The notes: a model not told the origin generated them from the letters alone. DNA of 61,821 bases from Phycisphaerae bacterium (GCA_002706885.1 PAKY01000110.1:1-61821), one strand, 5' to 3'; counted from the first letter of the stretch, positions 41,303 through 51,190 are shown. Numbers and translations are program-made.

Positions 41303-41917
41303 ATGACCGACGCCCCACGGAACGCAAAGACACCCCAGGATGACGGGGGTGAATCAACGCCGGCGGCCATTTGGGCGCCGTGGCGCCTCGCCTACCTCGA
41401 AAGCACCGTCGAGGCGGATCCGACGCCCGCCGCCCCGAGCAGCCCGCCTCCGCCCACGTCGGACGCTCCCCCGCCGTCGGCCTCGTTCCTGCGCCAGTAC
41501 TGGCTGTCGCCTGCGGAGGACGAGCCGAACCACGTCCTCATCCGCGACGAGCACGGCATGATCATGCTCAATCGCTACCCCTACGCGAACGGTCATCTGC
41601 TCGTCGCGCTGGGCGACGCACGACCGCGGCTGCTCGATTACGAGCCCGAACAGCGAGCGGCGCTGTGGGCGCTCGTCGATCGCGCCGCAAACCTTCTGGA
41701 GAAGACGCTCCGGCCGCAGGGGGTGAACATCGGGGTCAACCAGGGCCGCGCCGCGGGGGCGGGTGTCCCCCAGCACCTCCACGCGCACCTCGTTCCTCGA
41801 TGGGGCGGGGACGTGAATTTCATCACGACTGTGGGCCAGATCCGGGTCATTCCAAGCGCTCTTGACGCCATGGCCGACCGCTTCAAGGCCACCCTCGCCA
41901 AGCACCCCGAGATCTGA
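41303..41917 (+). CDS. HIT-family nucleotide hydrolase/phosphorylase
   Basis: The 204-residue protein has a Pro-rich insert at about 40-60 and a C-terminal HIT domain. Residues include MIMLNRYPYANGHLLVALGD, GVNIGVNQGRAAGAGVPQHL and the catalytic HLHAHLVPRWGGDVNF (His-x-His-x-His). The HLVPRW ending and the N-terminal WAPWRLAYLE resemble diadenosine tetraphosphate phosphorylase-type HIT proteins. It is likely cytoplasmic and cleaves dinucleoside polyphosphates or adenylated compounds. Confidence 0.9.
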   Translation: MTDAPRNAKTPQDDGGESTPAAIWAPWRLAYLESTVEADPTPAAPSSPPPPTSDAPPPSASFLRQYWLSPAEDEPNHVLIRDEHGMIMLNRYPYANGHLLVALGDARPRLLDYEPEQRAALWALVDRAANLLEKTLRPQGVNIGVNQGRAAGAGVPQHLHAHLVPRWGGDVNFITTVGQIRVIPSALDAMADRFKATLAKHPEI

Positions 41918-41926
41918 AGCTTCCGA

Positions 41927-41978
41927 CCGCTTTGTCGCTTCGTCGCTTCGTCGCTTCGTCGCTTCGTCGCTTCGTCGA
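41927..41978. repeat. 8-mer GTCGCTTC tandem array
   Basis: Five to six direct copies of GTCGCTTC lie between the convergent stops of the HIT and PilZ-like genes. Unlike the arrays at 33.7 and 37.7 kb, no inverted partner is present. Confidence 0.85.
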
Positions 41979-41986
41979 CCTGATCC

Positions 41987-42367
41987 TCAGGCCGCCATGA
42001 CCTGCGCGCACTCGAGGCCGATCCGGAAGCGTGTCAACCCATCGCGTTCGACCGCCTTGCTGTAGCGCACCACGCCGACGCGCGGCCCGCCTCCCCAACC
42101 CGTGTTGACGACGATCGTCGATCCCACTTCGGCGTCGAGCAGGCTCTCGATACCGAGACCGCCCCCGCTCTCGTCGACGATGGTTGCGGAGCAGACGCTC
42201 GCCGAGCCGTCGGGGCTGATGATCTGGGTCATGGCCTCGCCGCTGGTGCGCCAGCGGGCGTGGCGGCGGCGCTCGAAGCGGTAAGGGTCATCGGAGTGGA
42301 TCTGCTCAGGAGCCTCGCTCGCGATGCGAAGCGCCGCGGACCCCCATGCGCTCGATTCGATCTGCAT
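41987..42367 (-). CDS. PilZ-like domain protein
   Basis: The 126-residue protein shows a PilZ-type pattern: FERRRHARWRTSGEAM (Arg-rich c-di-GMP switch), then IVDESGGGLGIESLLDAEVG (D-x-S-x-x-G) and a C-terminal strand pair VGVVRYSKAVERDG and RFRIGLECAQ. PilZ domains bind c-di-GMP and control motility, adhesion or polysaccharide output. The pattern is good but the protein is short and the assignment rests on motif spacing. Confidence 0.75.
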   Translation of the reverse strand: MQIESSAWGSAALRIASEAPEQIHSDDPYRFERRRHARWRTSGEAMTQIISPDGSASVCSATIVDESGGGLGIESLLDAEVGSTIVVNTGWGGGPRVGVVRYSKAVERDGLTRFRIGLECAQVMAA

Positions 42368-42505
42368 GTCCGTCGTCCTTCCCTGGACGCGAGCGATGCG
42401 TGGCCTTCCGTGCCGCGCAACCCCACCGTGCGGCGTCTATCGGCGCGAGAAAGGCGCCAGTCGAGCCGCCGCGGATGTGAGTGGCCGCAAAGTTATGAAT
42501 CAGGA

Positions 42506-43213
42506 TCAGAACGGACGCTTCGTGGGATTGACCACCACGTTGTCGCGACCCAGGACGAGCAGGTCGGCGATCTCAACGGCCTCACGAACGCTCTCGATCG
42601 CGGCGTCTGGATCATCACAGTTGCGCGGCGCGCGCCCCTTCGCGAGGTGCTCAGCGGTGGGGATCGCGTCGCCACAGACGAGCGTGGTCTGAGCCCCCGA
42701 AACAAGCAGCCCCGTCATTCCGGGGGTCACGCCCGAGAGCGGGAAGAGGTCGACGCCCTTGCCGATCCGATCCGGCGCGGGCTCGCAGCGTTGGAGGATC
42801 GCGACGTCCGTGCGCAGGACGCGTTCGATCGTCTCGTCGGGCTCCTCAAAGTTCTCGCTGAGGCGCCTCAGTCCCTCCGCGAGCGGCACCCCCACCGCCT
42901 CGCGCTCGCGGTTGGAGATCAGCCACCGCGCACGATCGAAGGCGCCGATGCCGCGCCGAGCGTCGGGTCGGAAGCAGGTGAGGAAGACATGGGTGATGGA
43001 TTCGGGCCCGAGGTTCGCCCGCTCACGAAGGCGCGCGACGATGGCGGGCTCGGGCAGGCCCGGATCGACGAGGATCCGGAGCGGCTTGCCGTCGTCGTCG
43101 TCGCCCGTCGTCTCGATCAGGGTGGTCGTGGCGTGGCCCGTGCGCTGGGGCTCTCGCTCGTTCCAGAGGTCGTTGGCGGCCATCGCCCCGATGCTGATTA
43201 CCCGGTAGTCCAT
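42506..43213 (-). CDS. MBL-fold hydrolase-like protein lacking zinc ligands
   Basis: The 235-residue protein has the MBL-fold outline: TTLIETTGDDDDGKPLRILV, DPGLPEP, ITHVFLTCFRPDARRGIGAF, SGVTPGMTGLLVSGAQTTLV and GDAIPTAEHLAKG. Where active enzymes read HxHxDH after the FLT strand, this one reads CFRPDARR, so zinc binding is unlikely in the standard way. It is probably a degenerate or repurposed member. A weak ribosome site precedes 43213. Confidence 0.75.
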   Translation of the reverse strand: MDYRVISIGAMAANDLWNEREPQRTGHATTTLIETTGDDDDGKPLRILVDPGLPEPAIVARLRERANLGPESITHVFLTCFRPDARRGIGAFDRARWLISNREREAVGVPLAEGLRRLSENFEEPDETIERVLRTDVAILQRCEPAPDRIGKGVDLFPLSGVTPGMTGLLVSGAQTTLVCGDAIPTAEHLAKGRAPRNCDDPDAAIESVREAVEIADLLVLGRDNVVVNPTKRPF

Positions 43214-43383
43214 GCCGTCCGGATGGTATGGGCCGCCTGCGCCGCGCGAGGCGTGGATGGGTTCGCTTGAACGGTGGCAACCCCCGGCGGGGGATTGGAA
43301 GCTTCCGATGAGAGCCCCCGGGCCAAGTCGCCCTGTGGGAGGAGAGAGAGGGCGCCGAACCCCCCTTGGCGCTCTGGAAAGCG

Positions 43384-43417
43384 AGCAGCCCCGGGCGCCA
43401 CACCGCCCGGGGCTGCT
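43384..43417. terminator. Strong hairpin, possible terminator
   Basis: A perfect 14-bp stem AGCAGCCCCGGGCG with a 6-base loop lies between two minus-strand genes. The plus-strand side is followed by TGTGTTTT; the minus-strand side is not U-rich. It may end the AhpD-like transcript, but its direction is uncertain. Confidence 0.55.
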
Positions 43418-43466
43418 TGTGTTTTCGGACCGCGGCGTAGCCGATGGAGGTCTATCGACGGATCGG

Positions 43467-44000
43467 TCAGATGGCCTGGGCCGCGGGGAAGTCGACCTCG
43501 GTCTCGGCGATGTGGTTGAAGTAGTTGGTGAAGGTCGCGAGGGCGTAGGACGCCACGACCTCTGCGATGGCGCCGTCGTCGTACCCCGCCCCGCGGAACG
43601 CCTCGACGTCGGCGTCGCTGACGTGGCCACGCTTCTCGTGGATCGCCTTCGCGAACCGGGCGATCGCGTCGAGCTTGGGGTCGCTCTCGACCCGACCGCG
43701 GCGAGCGCCCAGGATCTGGTCCTCGTTCAGACCCGCCCCCTTGCCGACCGCGGTATGGGCGGCGAGGCAGTAGTCGCAAGCGTTTTCCTGGCCGATGGCG
43801 AGCTGGATGACCTCCTGCTCCTTCGCGCTGAGCGAAGCCTTCCCAAGGGCCCCTGAGAACGCGACATAGGCGTTCAGGGCCGCGGGGCTATTCGCGAGGA
43901 GCTTGAAGATGTTGAAGTGCTTGCCCTTGAGGGGGCCTTCGAAGAGCTTCTGAGCCTCACCGCTCGCGTTCGCGGGATCGACCGCCTTCAGACGTGCCAT
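43467..44000 (-). CDS. AhpD-like carboxymuconolactone decarboxylase-family protein
   Basis: The 177-residue protein starts at 44000 with AAGGAGG seven bases upstream. The alkylhydroperoxidase motif QENACDYCLAAHTAVGKGAG holds the redox CxxC and distal His of the AhpD superfamily. The C-terminal HEKRGHVSDADVEAFRGAGY and ALATFTNYFNHIAETEVDFP are typical of the CMD family with peroxidase-like activity. The likely role is organic peroxide detoxification with an unidentified reductant. Confidence 0.88.
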   Translation of the reverse strand: MARLKAVDPANASGEAQKLFEGPLKGKHFNIFKLLANSPAALNAYVAFSGALGKASLSAKEQEVIQLAIGQENACDYCLAAHTAVGKGAGLNEDQILGARRGRVESDPKLDAIARFAKAIHEKRGHVSDADVEAFRGAGYDDGAIAEVVASYALATFTNYFNHIAETEVDFPAAQAI

Positions 44001-44165
44001 GTGGGCCTCCTTCCATCGTTCCGCCGCCCTCGCCTCCGAGGCGGAAGCGGTCGGGTGATCCATCAACTGACAGACCAGAAACGCTATTCCCAATCGGCGG
44101 GGATCGTGTAACCTTCGACCTACGATCGGTACCGGTTCTCACCGCCGAGACCGTGGAGCCGCGAG

Positions 44166-46895
44166 ATGATCCAGCCCAACGTTAACGGGGCCCGCCGCCC
44201 GAACGCAGAAGAGATCCTGCGCGAGGTGCGGAGCGATGTGCTCCGCGAACGCGCCTCGGCCATCGACGCCAACGCCCCTGGCGTGACGCGTCTGGACGGG
44301 CACTGTCACTCGCGCGCGTCGAGCGGCCCTGCGGTCGCGGCGCTGGGCCTGATCAACTGCCCCGAGTGCTACTCGGAGCCCGAGGCGGTCTACGACCAGG
44401 CGATGGCGCGGGGCATGGACCTCGTGACCATCACGGACCACGACACGATCGCGGGCGCGATGGAGCTGAAGGAACGCGGCTTCCAGCGGTTCATCGTGGG
44501 CCAGGAGGTCTCGGTGAAGTTCCCGGAGGACCGGTGCATGCTGCACGTCCTCGTCTGGGGGCTCGACCCGGTCCTCGCGGAAGAGATCACGAAGAACCAA
44601 CTCCGCGCGGACGTCTACCAGTTCGCGGCGTGGCTCCGCGAGCGCAACCTGGCGCACGCGGTCGCCCACCCGCTCTACATCCAGAACGGCAAGCTGAAGC
44701 GCTGGCACATCGAGCGGGCGACGCTGCTGTTCAAGGGCTTCGAGTGCCTGAACGGCGCGCACAACTACACCGTGTCCGACGCGGTCGTCCGCTACGTCAA
44801 CAACCTCACGCCCTCTTCGATCGAGTCGCTCGTGGCCGAGCACGGGATCGAGCCGCTCTGGCCGCGCGCGTGGGAGAAGGCACGCACGGGCGGGAGCGAC
44901 GACCACGGGCTGCTCAACGTCGGTCGCACGTTCACCGAGGTCGTGCCGGACGATGGCAAGACCATCACCGACCCGGTCGAGTTCTTCCGCCTCGCGATGG
45001 ACGGAAAGAGCCGCTCGGCGGGCATCGGCGGACACTCGGCGCTGCTGGCTCACCAACTCGCGACGGTCGGCGCGCACTACTACGCGGACCGCCTCTTCGA
45101 GAAGCGATCGCCCTCGGGGCGGTACCTCGCGGGCAAGCTCCTGCGGTTCGCGGGCGTCAGGGTCAAGACCCCGAGCAAGAAGCGCGTCGCGGCGTACACG
45201 GTCGCTCGGAAGATGTGGCTGCCCAAGCGCGCCCGCACCAAGCCGCTGCCGATCGTGCGGGCGCTGCGGAAAGAACTGAAGCCCGTTCTCGAGCGGTTCC
45301 CGGAGATCCGTGACCGGCTGAAGCCCGAAACGTGGTCGGACGGCGCCGCGGTGAGCCAGCACGAGGCGATGGCCGACTTCGTACAGGAGTTGACGCATGC
45401 GCTCAGCCGCTCGATGGGTCCGTCGGCAGTGCGTTCGCTGCGCAAGCGCGATCCGAACGACCTGACGGCGCACCTGATGAGCTACGCGTTCCTGCACGTC
45501 GCGCAGCTCCCCTACCTCTTCAGCCTCTTCCACCAGAACAAGGAACGGAACTTCATCGAGCGCTTCGAGCACGAAACCTCCGCGCCGGGGTCCGGCGTCA
45601 GCGTCCTGGAAAGGCCCATGCGCGTCAGCCTCTTCACCGACACCGTCGCCGACGTCAACGGCGTCTGCCGCTTCATCCAGAACGTCGCCGAGCAGGCCCA
45701 CGCCTCGGGCCGCGACCTCGAGGTCATCACCTCGACGCGCAAGAAGCTCCCCGCGACGCTGACGCCGAACGTTTACAACTTCGACCCGACCTTTGCGACG
45801 GCGATCCCGAAGTACGACAACCTGGACATCTCGCTCCCGCCGATCATGAAGATCCTCCGCCACTGCAACGAGCACCAGCCGGACGTGATCCACATCTCGA
45901 CGCCCGGGCCCGTCGGGTGCGTCGGGTTCCTCGCGGCGAAGATGCTGCGGATCCCGGTCCTCGGCGTCTACCACACCGACTTCCCCGCGTACATCGACCA
46001 GCTCTTCGACGACGACGGGCTGCACAAGCTCTCGATCCAGTTCATGCGGGCGTTCTACAAGCCGTTCAGCGCGATCTTCACGCGGAGCGAGGACTACGTG
46101 GACAGCCTCGCAAAGGTCGGCCTCCCGCGGGACCGCATGGTCAGCCTGATGCCCGGGTTCGATTCGTCGATGTTCCACACGCGCCACCGCGACCTGTCGA
46201 TCTGGAAGCGTCTCGGCGTGGACAAGGACCGGGTCAAGATCCTGTACGTCGGCCGCGTCAGCGTCGAGAAGAACATGCCGCTGCTCACGCAGATCTGGAA
46301 GTCCGCCCGCAAGCGGCTGAGGGACGCGGGGATCCGCGCCGAGCTCGTGGTCGTCGGCGACGGGCCGTACCGCGAGGAGATGGCGCGCGAGCTCAAGGGC
46401 AAGGACGCGACGTTCCTCGGGTTCCGGTACGGCGAGGAGCTCAGCGCGATCTACGCGTCGTGCGATCTGTTCTGCTTCCCGTCCACGACCGATACGCTCG
46501 GGCAGGTGGTGATGGAGAGCCAGGGATCGGGGCTTCCGGTGATCGTTTCGGACGAAGGCGGCCCCAAGGAAGTCGTCCAGCACGGGCGAACGGGCTTCGT
46601 CATCCCCGCGTCCGATCCGGACGCGTGGATCGAGCACCTGGTCACCCTCGCGACCGACCGCGAGCGGTGCAAGACCATGGGCGCCGCGGCCCACGCCTCG
46701 ATGCAGCCCTACAGCCTCGAGCACTCGTTCGAGCACTTCTGGGAGGTGCACGTCGAGGCGTGGCACGAGCACCTGTCGCAGCTCGGCGTGACCCGATCCG
46801 AGGGCCACGTCGCGGAAACGATTCGGGCGCGCGAAAACGTCGGCGCCGCAAGCGCGGCGCCGACGCGTGCATCAGAGTCGGTCTCACAGGTCTGA
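44166..46895 (+). CDS. PHP-domain plus GT4 glycosyltransferase fusion
   Basis: The 909-residue protein has two enzymes. Residues about 40-300 are a PHP phosphoesterase domain: TRLDGHCHSRASSGP, ITDHDTIAGAMELKERGF, FIVGQEVSVKFPE, and later GSDDHGLLNVGRTFTEV, all metal ligands in place. A helical linker of about 180 residues follows. Residues about 480-850 are a GT4 glycosyltransferase: RVSLFTDTVADVNGVCRFIQ, DVIHISTPGPVGCVGFLAAK, ILYVGRVSVEKNMPLL, and E-x7-E region DTLGQVVMESQGSGLPVIVS. The GT part is nearest in style to SQDG/MGDG-type enzymes. The PHP half may hydrolyse a sugar phosphate. Confidence 0.87.
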   Translation: MIQPNVNGARRPNAEEILREVRSDVLRERASAIDANAPGVTRLDGHCHSRASSGPAVAALGLINCPECYSEPEAVYDQAMARGMDLVTITDHDTIAGAMELKERGFQRFIVGQEVSVKFPEDRCMLHVLVWGLDPVLAEEITKNQLRADVYQFAAWLRERNLAHAVAHPLYIQNGKLKRWHIERATLLFKGFECLNGAHNYTVSDAVVRYVNNLTPSSIESLVAEHGIEPLWPRAWEKARTGGSDDHGLLNVGRTFTEVVPDDGKTITDPVEFFRLAMDGKSRSAGIGGHSALLAHQLATVGAHYYADRLFEKRSPSGRYLAGKLLRFAGVRVKTPSKKRVAAYTVARKMWLPKRARTKPLPIVRALRKELKPVLERFPEIRDRLKPETWSDGAAVSQHEAMADFVQELTHALSRSMGPSAVRSLRKRDPNDLTAHLMSYAFLHVAQLPYLFSLFHQNKERNFIERFEHETSAPGSGVSVLERPMRVSLFTDTVADVNGVCRFIQNVAEQAHASGRDLEVITSTRKKLPATLTPNVYNFDPTFATAIPKYDNLDISLPPIMKILRHCNEHQPDVIHISTPGPVGCVGFLAAKMLRIPVLGVYHTDFPAYIDQLFDDDGLHKLSIQFMRAFYKPFSAIFTRSEDYVDSLAKVGLPRDRMVSLMPGFDSSMFHTRHRDLSIWKRLGVDKDRVKILYVGRVSVEKNMPLLTQIWKSARKRLRDAGIRAELVVVGDGPYREEMARELKGKDATFLGFRYGEELSAIYASCDLFCFPSTTDTLGQVVMESQGSGLPVIVSDEGGPKEVVQHGRTGFVIPASDPDAWIEHLVTLATDRERCKTMGAAAHASMQPYSLEHSFEHFWEVHVEAWHEHLSQLGVTRSEGHVAETIRARENVGAASAAPTRASESVSQV

Positions 46896-47024
46896 GCGGA
46901 GACGGAACGGCCCGGCGTCGGACGAGGAATCGTCCGAATACACGATCCGAAGTGTCGGCGCTCGATCGAGGGGTTCGGGCGTCGTTGGACGCCGTTCATC
47001 CCCGATCTCGGGTCGTTCGTGCCC

Positions 47025-47825
47025 TCAGGCGGCGCGACGACGCGCGGTCGAGGCCGTCGAGCGGCCGATGCGACCGATGACATTGCGGTTCACGCCGCGA
47101 CGGGTCGACTTCGAGGCGACCGAGCGGACGGTCTTCTTGGCGGGCTTGCGGGCCACGCTCTTGACGGCCTTGGTCGCGCGGGTCGAGGCCTTGCGGGCGA
47201 CGGGCTTCGCAGCCTTGGCGCGCACGGCGGTCGACTTACGGGCGGTCTTGCGGGTGGTGGCCCGGACGCCGGTGGTCTTCCGCGCCGTGCTGCGGGCGGT
47301 GGCCTTGCGAACGCCGGTCTTGCGGGCGGTCGACTTCACACCGGTGGTCTTGCGGGCGCCGGTGGTCTTCCGGGCGGCCGACTTCACCGTGGTGGCCTTG
47401 CGGACGCCGGTCTTACGAGCGGCGGTCTTGACGCCGGTGGCCTTGCGAACGCCGGTCTTGCGGGCGGTCGACTTCACGCCGGTGGTCTTGCGGGCCGTCG
47501 TGCGGGCCGTGGTCTTGCGGGCGCCGGTCGTCTTGCGAGCGGTCGTCTTCCGGGCGGCGGTCTTGGTCGCGCCGGTCTTCCGGGCGGTGGTCCGGCTCTT
47601 GGTCTTGGGGGTGGCGCTCTTGCGGGCGGCCGTGGTCCGGGCGGTGGTGCGCTTCGCGCCGGTCTTGGTGGTCGTGCGCTTCGCGGCGGTCTTGCGGCCG
47701 CTCGTCGAACGGGCCTTGGTCGCCTTGGCGCCGTGCGAGCGGGTCGCGGGCTTGCGCGAGGTCGATTTGGTGGTGGTCTTGCGGGCGCCCGAGGCGCGTC
47801 GCGTGGTGGTGCGGGTCGTAGCCAT
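47025..47825 (-). CDS. Histone H1-like Lys/Arg/Thr-repeat protein
   Basis: The 266-residue protein is almost entirely Ala, Arg, Lys, Thr, Ser and Val. It is built of degenerate units such as ARKTTGARKTTART, RKTTGVKSTARKTGVRKATG and KTAARKTGVRKA, repeating every 9-14 residues from about 80 to 205. The last 45 residues are less repetitive and end GRIGRSTASTARRRAA. Such proteins resemble histone H1 tails and AlgP/Hc1-like bacterial nucleoid proteins. It probably binds DNA non-specifically and compacts the nucleoid; there is no fold domain. Confidence 0.8.
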   Translation of the reverse strand: MATTRTTTRRASGARKTTTKSTSRKPATRSHGAKATKARSTSGRKTAAKRTTTKTGAKRTTARTTAARKSATPKTKSRTTARKTGATKTAARKTTARKTTGARKTTARTTARKTTGVKSTARKTGVRKATGVKTAARKTGVRKATTVKSAARKTTGARKTTGVKSTARKTGVRKATARSTARKTTGVRATTRKTARKSTAVRAKAAKPVARKASTRATKAVKSVARKPAKKTVRSVASKSTRRGVNRNVIGRIGRSTASTARRRAA

Positions 47826-48045
47826 TCCGAAACTCCAGTGGTGTGTTCGTCATCCCTGATCGCGACGCCCACACGCCGGGCGTCACCGCTGGCTGCTGTG
47901 CGCCAGCGTCACGCGTCGGCAATCGGTCGCCAATTCAGGGAACATGACCCGATCCTGTTATTTTCGGTCGAAGGACACAAGAATCTGCGCCGATCGAGGC
48001 TCTGCGCCCAACCATCCGGGCGTTGGACCCTTGGAGGAGTCATTC

Positions 48046-49428
48046 GTGACGACCGTCAGCAAACCGCCCGCGTGGACCACCACGAGCTGGCGCGAACGCC
48101 TGCACGCCCAGCAGACGCGCTACGCCGACCGTGACGCCGTGGAGCGCGCGGCCGCCAAGCTCTCGAGCCTCCCGCCGCTCGTGACGAGCTACGAGATCGA
48201 GAAACTCAAGACCGAGATCGCCCAGGCGCAGGCCGGCGAGCGGTTCATCCTCCAGGGCGGAGACTGCGCCGAGACGCTCGACGAGTGCCGCCCCGAGATC
48301 ATCACATCGAAGCTGAAGATCCTGCTCCAGATGAGCCTCGTGCTCATCTATGGGATCAAGAAGCCCGTGACGCGTATCGGACGCATGGCGGGGCAGTACG
48401 CCAAGCCGCGTTCGAGCCAGACCGAGAAGGGCAACTACGACGGCGCCGAGGTCGAGTTGCCGAGCTACTTCGGCGACCTCGTGAACGGGGCCGACTTCAC
48501 GCCCGCCGCCCGCACGCCCGACCCGCACCTGATGGTCCGCGGCTATCAGCACGCGGCGATGACGCTGAACTTCATCCGCTCGCTCCTCGATGGCGGGTTC
48601 GCGGACGCGCATCACCCGGACCACTGGAACCTCCGCTTCGTCTCCGAGGCGGACCTCTCGCCCGAGCGGCGCGCCCGTTACGAACGGCTCAGCCAGACCC
48701 TGTCCGACGGACTCGCGTTCATGGAGGCCCTCGGTGACGGGCGTATCGACTCGCTCCAGCGGGTCGAGTTCTTCACGAGCCACGAAGGGCTCAACCTCAT
48801 CTATGAATCGGCCCAGACCAAGAAGCCTCCGCGTCGCGACGCGTGGTACGACCTGACGACCCACCTGCCCTGGATCGGTGAACGGACGCGGCAGATCGAC
48901 GGCGCCCATGTCGAGTTCTTCCGAGGCATCGCCAATCCGATCGGCGTCAAGATCGGACCCACGGCGGTGGCGGACGAGGTGCTCGAGTTGCTCCGCGTCC
49001 TCAACCCGCAGGGGCAGCGCGGCAAGATCGTGCTCATCGTGCGCATGGGCGCGGCGAACGTCGGCACGGCGCTGCGTCCGATCGTCGAGGCGGTCGCGGC
49101 GAGCGGCGAGCCGGTGCTCTGGATGTCCGACCCGATGCACGGGAACGGCATCAAGACCGACGACGGCGTCAAGACGCGCGACTTCAACGACATCCTCGCC
49201 GAGCTCGAGCAGTCGATCGATATCCACCGCAAGGTCGGGACGTGGCTCGGAGGCGTCCATTTCGAGCTCACGGGTGACGATGTGACCGAGTGTGTCGGCG
49301 GCGCCGCGGGACCGAAGCCACACCAGCTCCACGAGAACTACGCGAGCCCGTGCGACCCCCGGCTGAACTATCAGCAGAGCCTGGAGCTCGCGTTCCTGCT
49401 CGGCGACAAGCTCCGGCTCTCGGACTGA
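48046..49428 (+). CDS. 3-deoxy-7-phosphoheptulonate synthase, class II
   Basis: The 460-residue enzyme catalyses the first step of the shikimate pathway from phosphoenolpyruvate and erythrose-4-phosphate. I use the GTG at 48046, preceded by GGAGGAG. Class II hallmarks are FILQGGDCAETLDECRPE, KPVTRIGRMAGQYAKPRSS, EGLNLIYESAQT, IANPIGVKIGPTA and MSDPMHGNGIKTDDGVKTRDF, and the C-terminal YASPCDPRLNYQQSLELAF. Length is normal for plant/mycobacterial-type AroA-II enzymes. It is divergent from the histone-like gene. Confidence 0.95.
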   Translation: MTTVSKPPAWTTTSWRERLHAQQTRYADRDAVERAAAKLSSLPPLVTSYEIEKLKTEIAQAQAGERFILQGGDCAETLDECRPEIITSKLKILLQMSLVLIYGIKKPVTRIGRMAGQYAKPRSSQTEKGNYDGAEVELPSYFGDLVNGADFTPAARTPDPHLMVRGYQHAAMTLNFIRSLLDGGFADAHHPDHWNLRFVSEADLSPERRARYERLSQTLSDGLAFMEALGDGRIDSLQRVEFFTSHEGLNLIYESAQTKKPPRRDAWYDLTTHLPWIGERTRQIDGAHVEFFRGIANPIGVKIGPTAVADEVLELLRVLNPQGQRGKIVLIVRMGAANVGTALRPIVEAVAASGEPVLWMSDPMHGNGIKTDDGVKTRDFNDILAELEQSIDIHRKVGTWLGGVHFELTGDDVTECVGGAAGPKPHQLHENYASPCDPRLNYQQSLELAFLLGDKLRLSD

Positions 49429-49453
49429 CCCGGCTCACGCGGGTCGTTCAGGT

Positions 49454-51190
49454 TCACGCGGCCTGGCGGTTCTCAGCGCACTCGAGAGCGCGGGCGATAC
49501 CGATGAACAGCTCGGTCGCCTTGAAGGGCTTGGCGATATAGCCGTCGCACCCCGCGACGCGACAGGTGTCGTCGTCGCCCTTCATCGCGTGGGCGGTCAA
49601 GGCCACGATCGGGACGTGGATGCCGCGCTCGCGGAGCTCCCGGGTCGCGCCGTAGCCGTCGAGCACGGGCATCTGCATGTCCATCAGCACGAGGTCGAAC
49701 GGAAGCTCGGCGCCGACGATCTTGTCGACCGCCTCGCGACCGTTCTCCGCGATCTCGATGACCGCGCCGGCCTTCTGAAGGTGGAAGGCGATCAGGCGGC
49801 GGTTATCGGGACCGTCGTCGACGACGAGGACCCGTCGACCGCCGACGACCTCGACGCCTACTCGAGTGGTCCGATGGACGACGGCCGATGACTGGTCGAC
49901 GTCCTCCACCGTGCTTGGCGGGGCGTGGAACGTGGCGACGAACGTCGATCCCTCGCCCGGGGCGCTCTCGACGGTGATATCGCCGCCCATGCGGCGCGCG
50001 AGCTCGCGCGAGATCGACAGCCCGAGGCCCGTTCCGCCGTACTGGCGGGCCATCGACGCGTCTCCCTGCGTGAACGCGTTGAACACCCTTCGCGCCTGGA
50101 CAGCGGTCATGCCGATGCCCGAATCGGTCACGGTCACACTCAGGGTGGAAGTCGCGGTCTCGTACGCGATCGAGATCCGGACGAACCCGCTCTCCGTGAA
50201 CTTCACCGCGTTCCCGACGAGATTCAGCACGACCTGACGGAAGCGGGTCGGATCGATGACGACAACCGGCGGAACAGCGGGATCGAACTCGACCTCGAAG
50301 GTGAGCCCCTTCTGCGCCACCCGCGGCTTCAGGACGGATGAGACATCCTCGAGCGGGCGCCCGAGCCGCGTGGCGACCTGCTCGATCTCGATCCGCCCGG
50401 CCTCGATCTTCGAGAGGTCGAGGATGTCGTTGATCACCTCGAGGAGGTGTTGCCCGTTGCGGTTGATGGTCTCGCCGTAGCTGCGGAGCTCGCTGAGCGA
50501 GGTCCCGGAGCGGTAGATGAGCTCGGAGTAGCCGTTGATCGCCGTGAGCGGCGTGCGGAGCTCGTGGCTCATGTTCGCGAGGAAAGCAGACTTGAACGCA
50601 TTCGCCTGCTCCGCCTCCCGAGCCGCCTCCTCGAACTGCCTCGTGCGATCCGCAACCTCACGCTCGAGTCGCTCGTTCTGCTCCTCGAGGTTCTCACGCA
50701 GCTCTCGCTCGAGTCGGTTGGCTCGCAGAGCGATCCCGAAGTCCTTGATCCGAGCGACGAACCGCCACGACCAGATGTTCAGGACCACGAGAAAGACCGC
50801 GAGGAGCCTGTACGCCGGCCACACGAACATCAGAACCGACATCCCGTAGCCGCATACCGCGCACCACAGGAAGATCTGCGCGAGTTCCATCATCCGCTTG
50901 TTGCGGTCGTCGGGCCGCTCGCTCATGTACGAGCGGTACCAGAACGCGAAGATCCGGAGATAAAACCCGATCACGCCGAGCGTGAGCACCACCAGCGCGA
51001 TGATCCACGGCCAGTCCGGCTGGCCCGCCTCGTTCTGGAGACAGTCGACCCGCGGCATGTAGCGCCCGCCGTTCGTCCAGAACGACGCCACATCCGACCA
51101 CCAGGCGCCCGGTCCGAGGGACTGCGCGAACGCCGCGTCGCGCAAGGCGTCCGGACCGCAACCGATGTCTAGACGCCAACCGGACAACAC
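49454..51190 (-). CDS. Hybrid sensor histidine kinase with receiver domain
   Basis: The 578-residue protein starts at a GTG (51190) near GAGGGAG; a later ATG at 51058 is possible. Transmembrane segments are [21 protein letters not shown] and [21 protein letters not shown] coiled coil leads to His[20 protein letters not shown] (His about 209). HATPase follows with [22 protein letters not shown] and [19 protein letters not shown], then a REC domain with [23 protein letters not shown] (Asp about 502), [10 protein letters not shown] and GYIAKPF. No separate sensor domain is seen. No DNA-binding partner lies nearby. Confidence 0.93.
   Translation of the reverse strand: MLSGWRLDIGCGPDALRDAAFAQSLGPGAWWSDVASFWTNGGRYMPRVDCLQNEAGQPDWPWIIALVVLTLGVIGFYLRIFAFWYRSYMSERPDDRNKRMMELAQIFLWCAVCGYGMSVLMFVWPAYRLLAVFLVVLNIWSWRFVARIKDFGIALRANRLERELRENLEEQNERLEREVADRTRQFEEAAREAEQANAFKSAFLANMSHELRTPLTAINGYSELIYRSGTSLSELRSYGETINRNGQHLLEVINDILDLSKIEAGRIEIEQVATRLGRPLEDVSSVLKPRVAQKGLTFEVEFDPAVPPVVVIDPTRFRQVVLNLVGNAVKFTESGFVRISIAYETATSTLSVTVTDSGIGMTAVQARRVFNAFTQGDASMARQYGGTGLGLSISRELARRMGGDITVESAPGEGSTFVATFHAPPSTVEDVDQSSAVVHRTTRVGVEVVGGRRVLVVDDGPDNRRLIAFHLQKAGAVIEIAENGREAVDKIVGAELPFDLVLMDMQMPVLDGYGATRELRERGIHVPIVALTAHAMKGDDDTCRVAGCDGYIAKPFKATELFIGIARALECAENRQAA

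Noticed and set aside
44139..46808. Very long open frame opposite the PHP-GT4 gene
   Set aside because: Arg/Leu/Val-biased shadow of a strongly supported gene.
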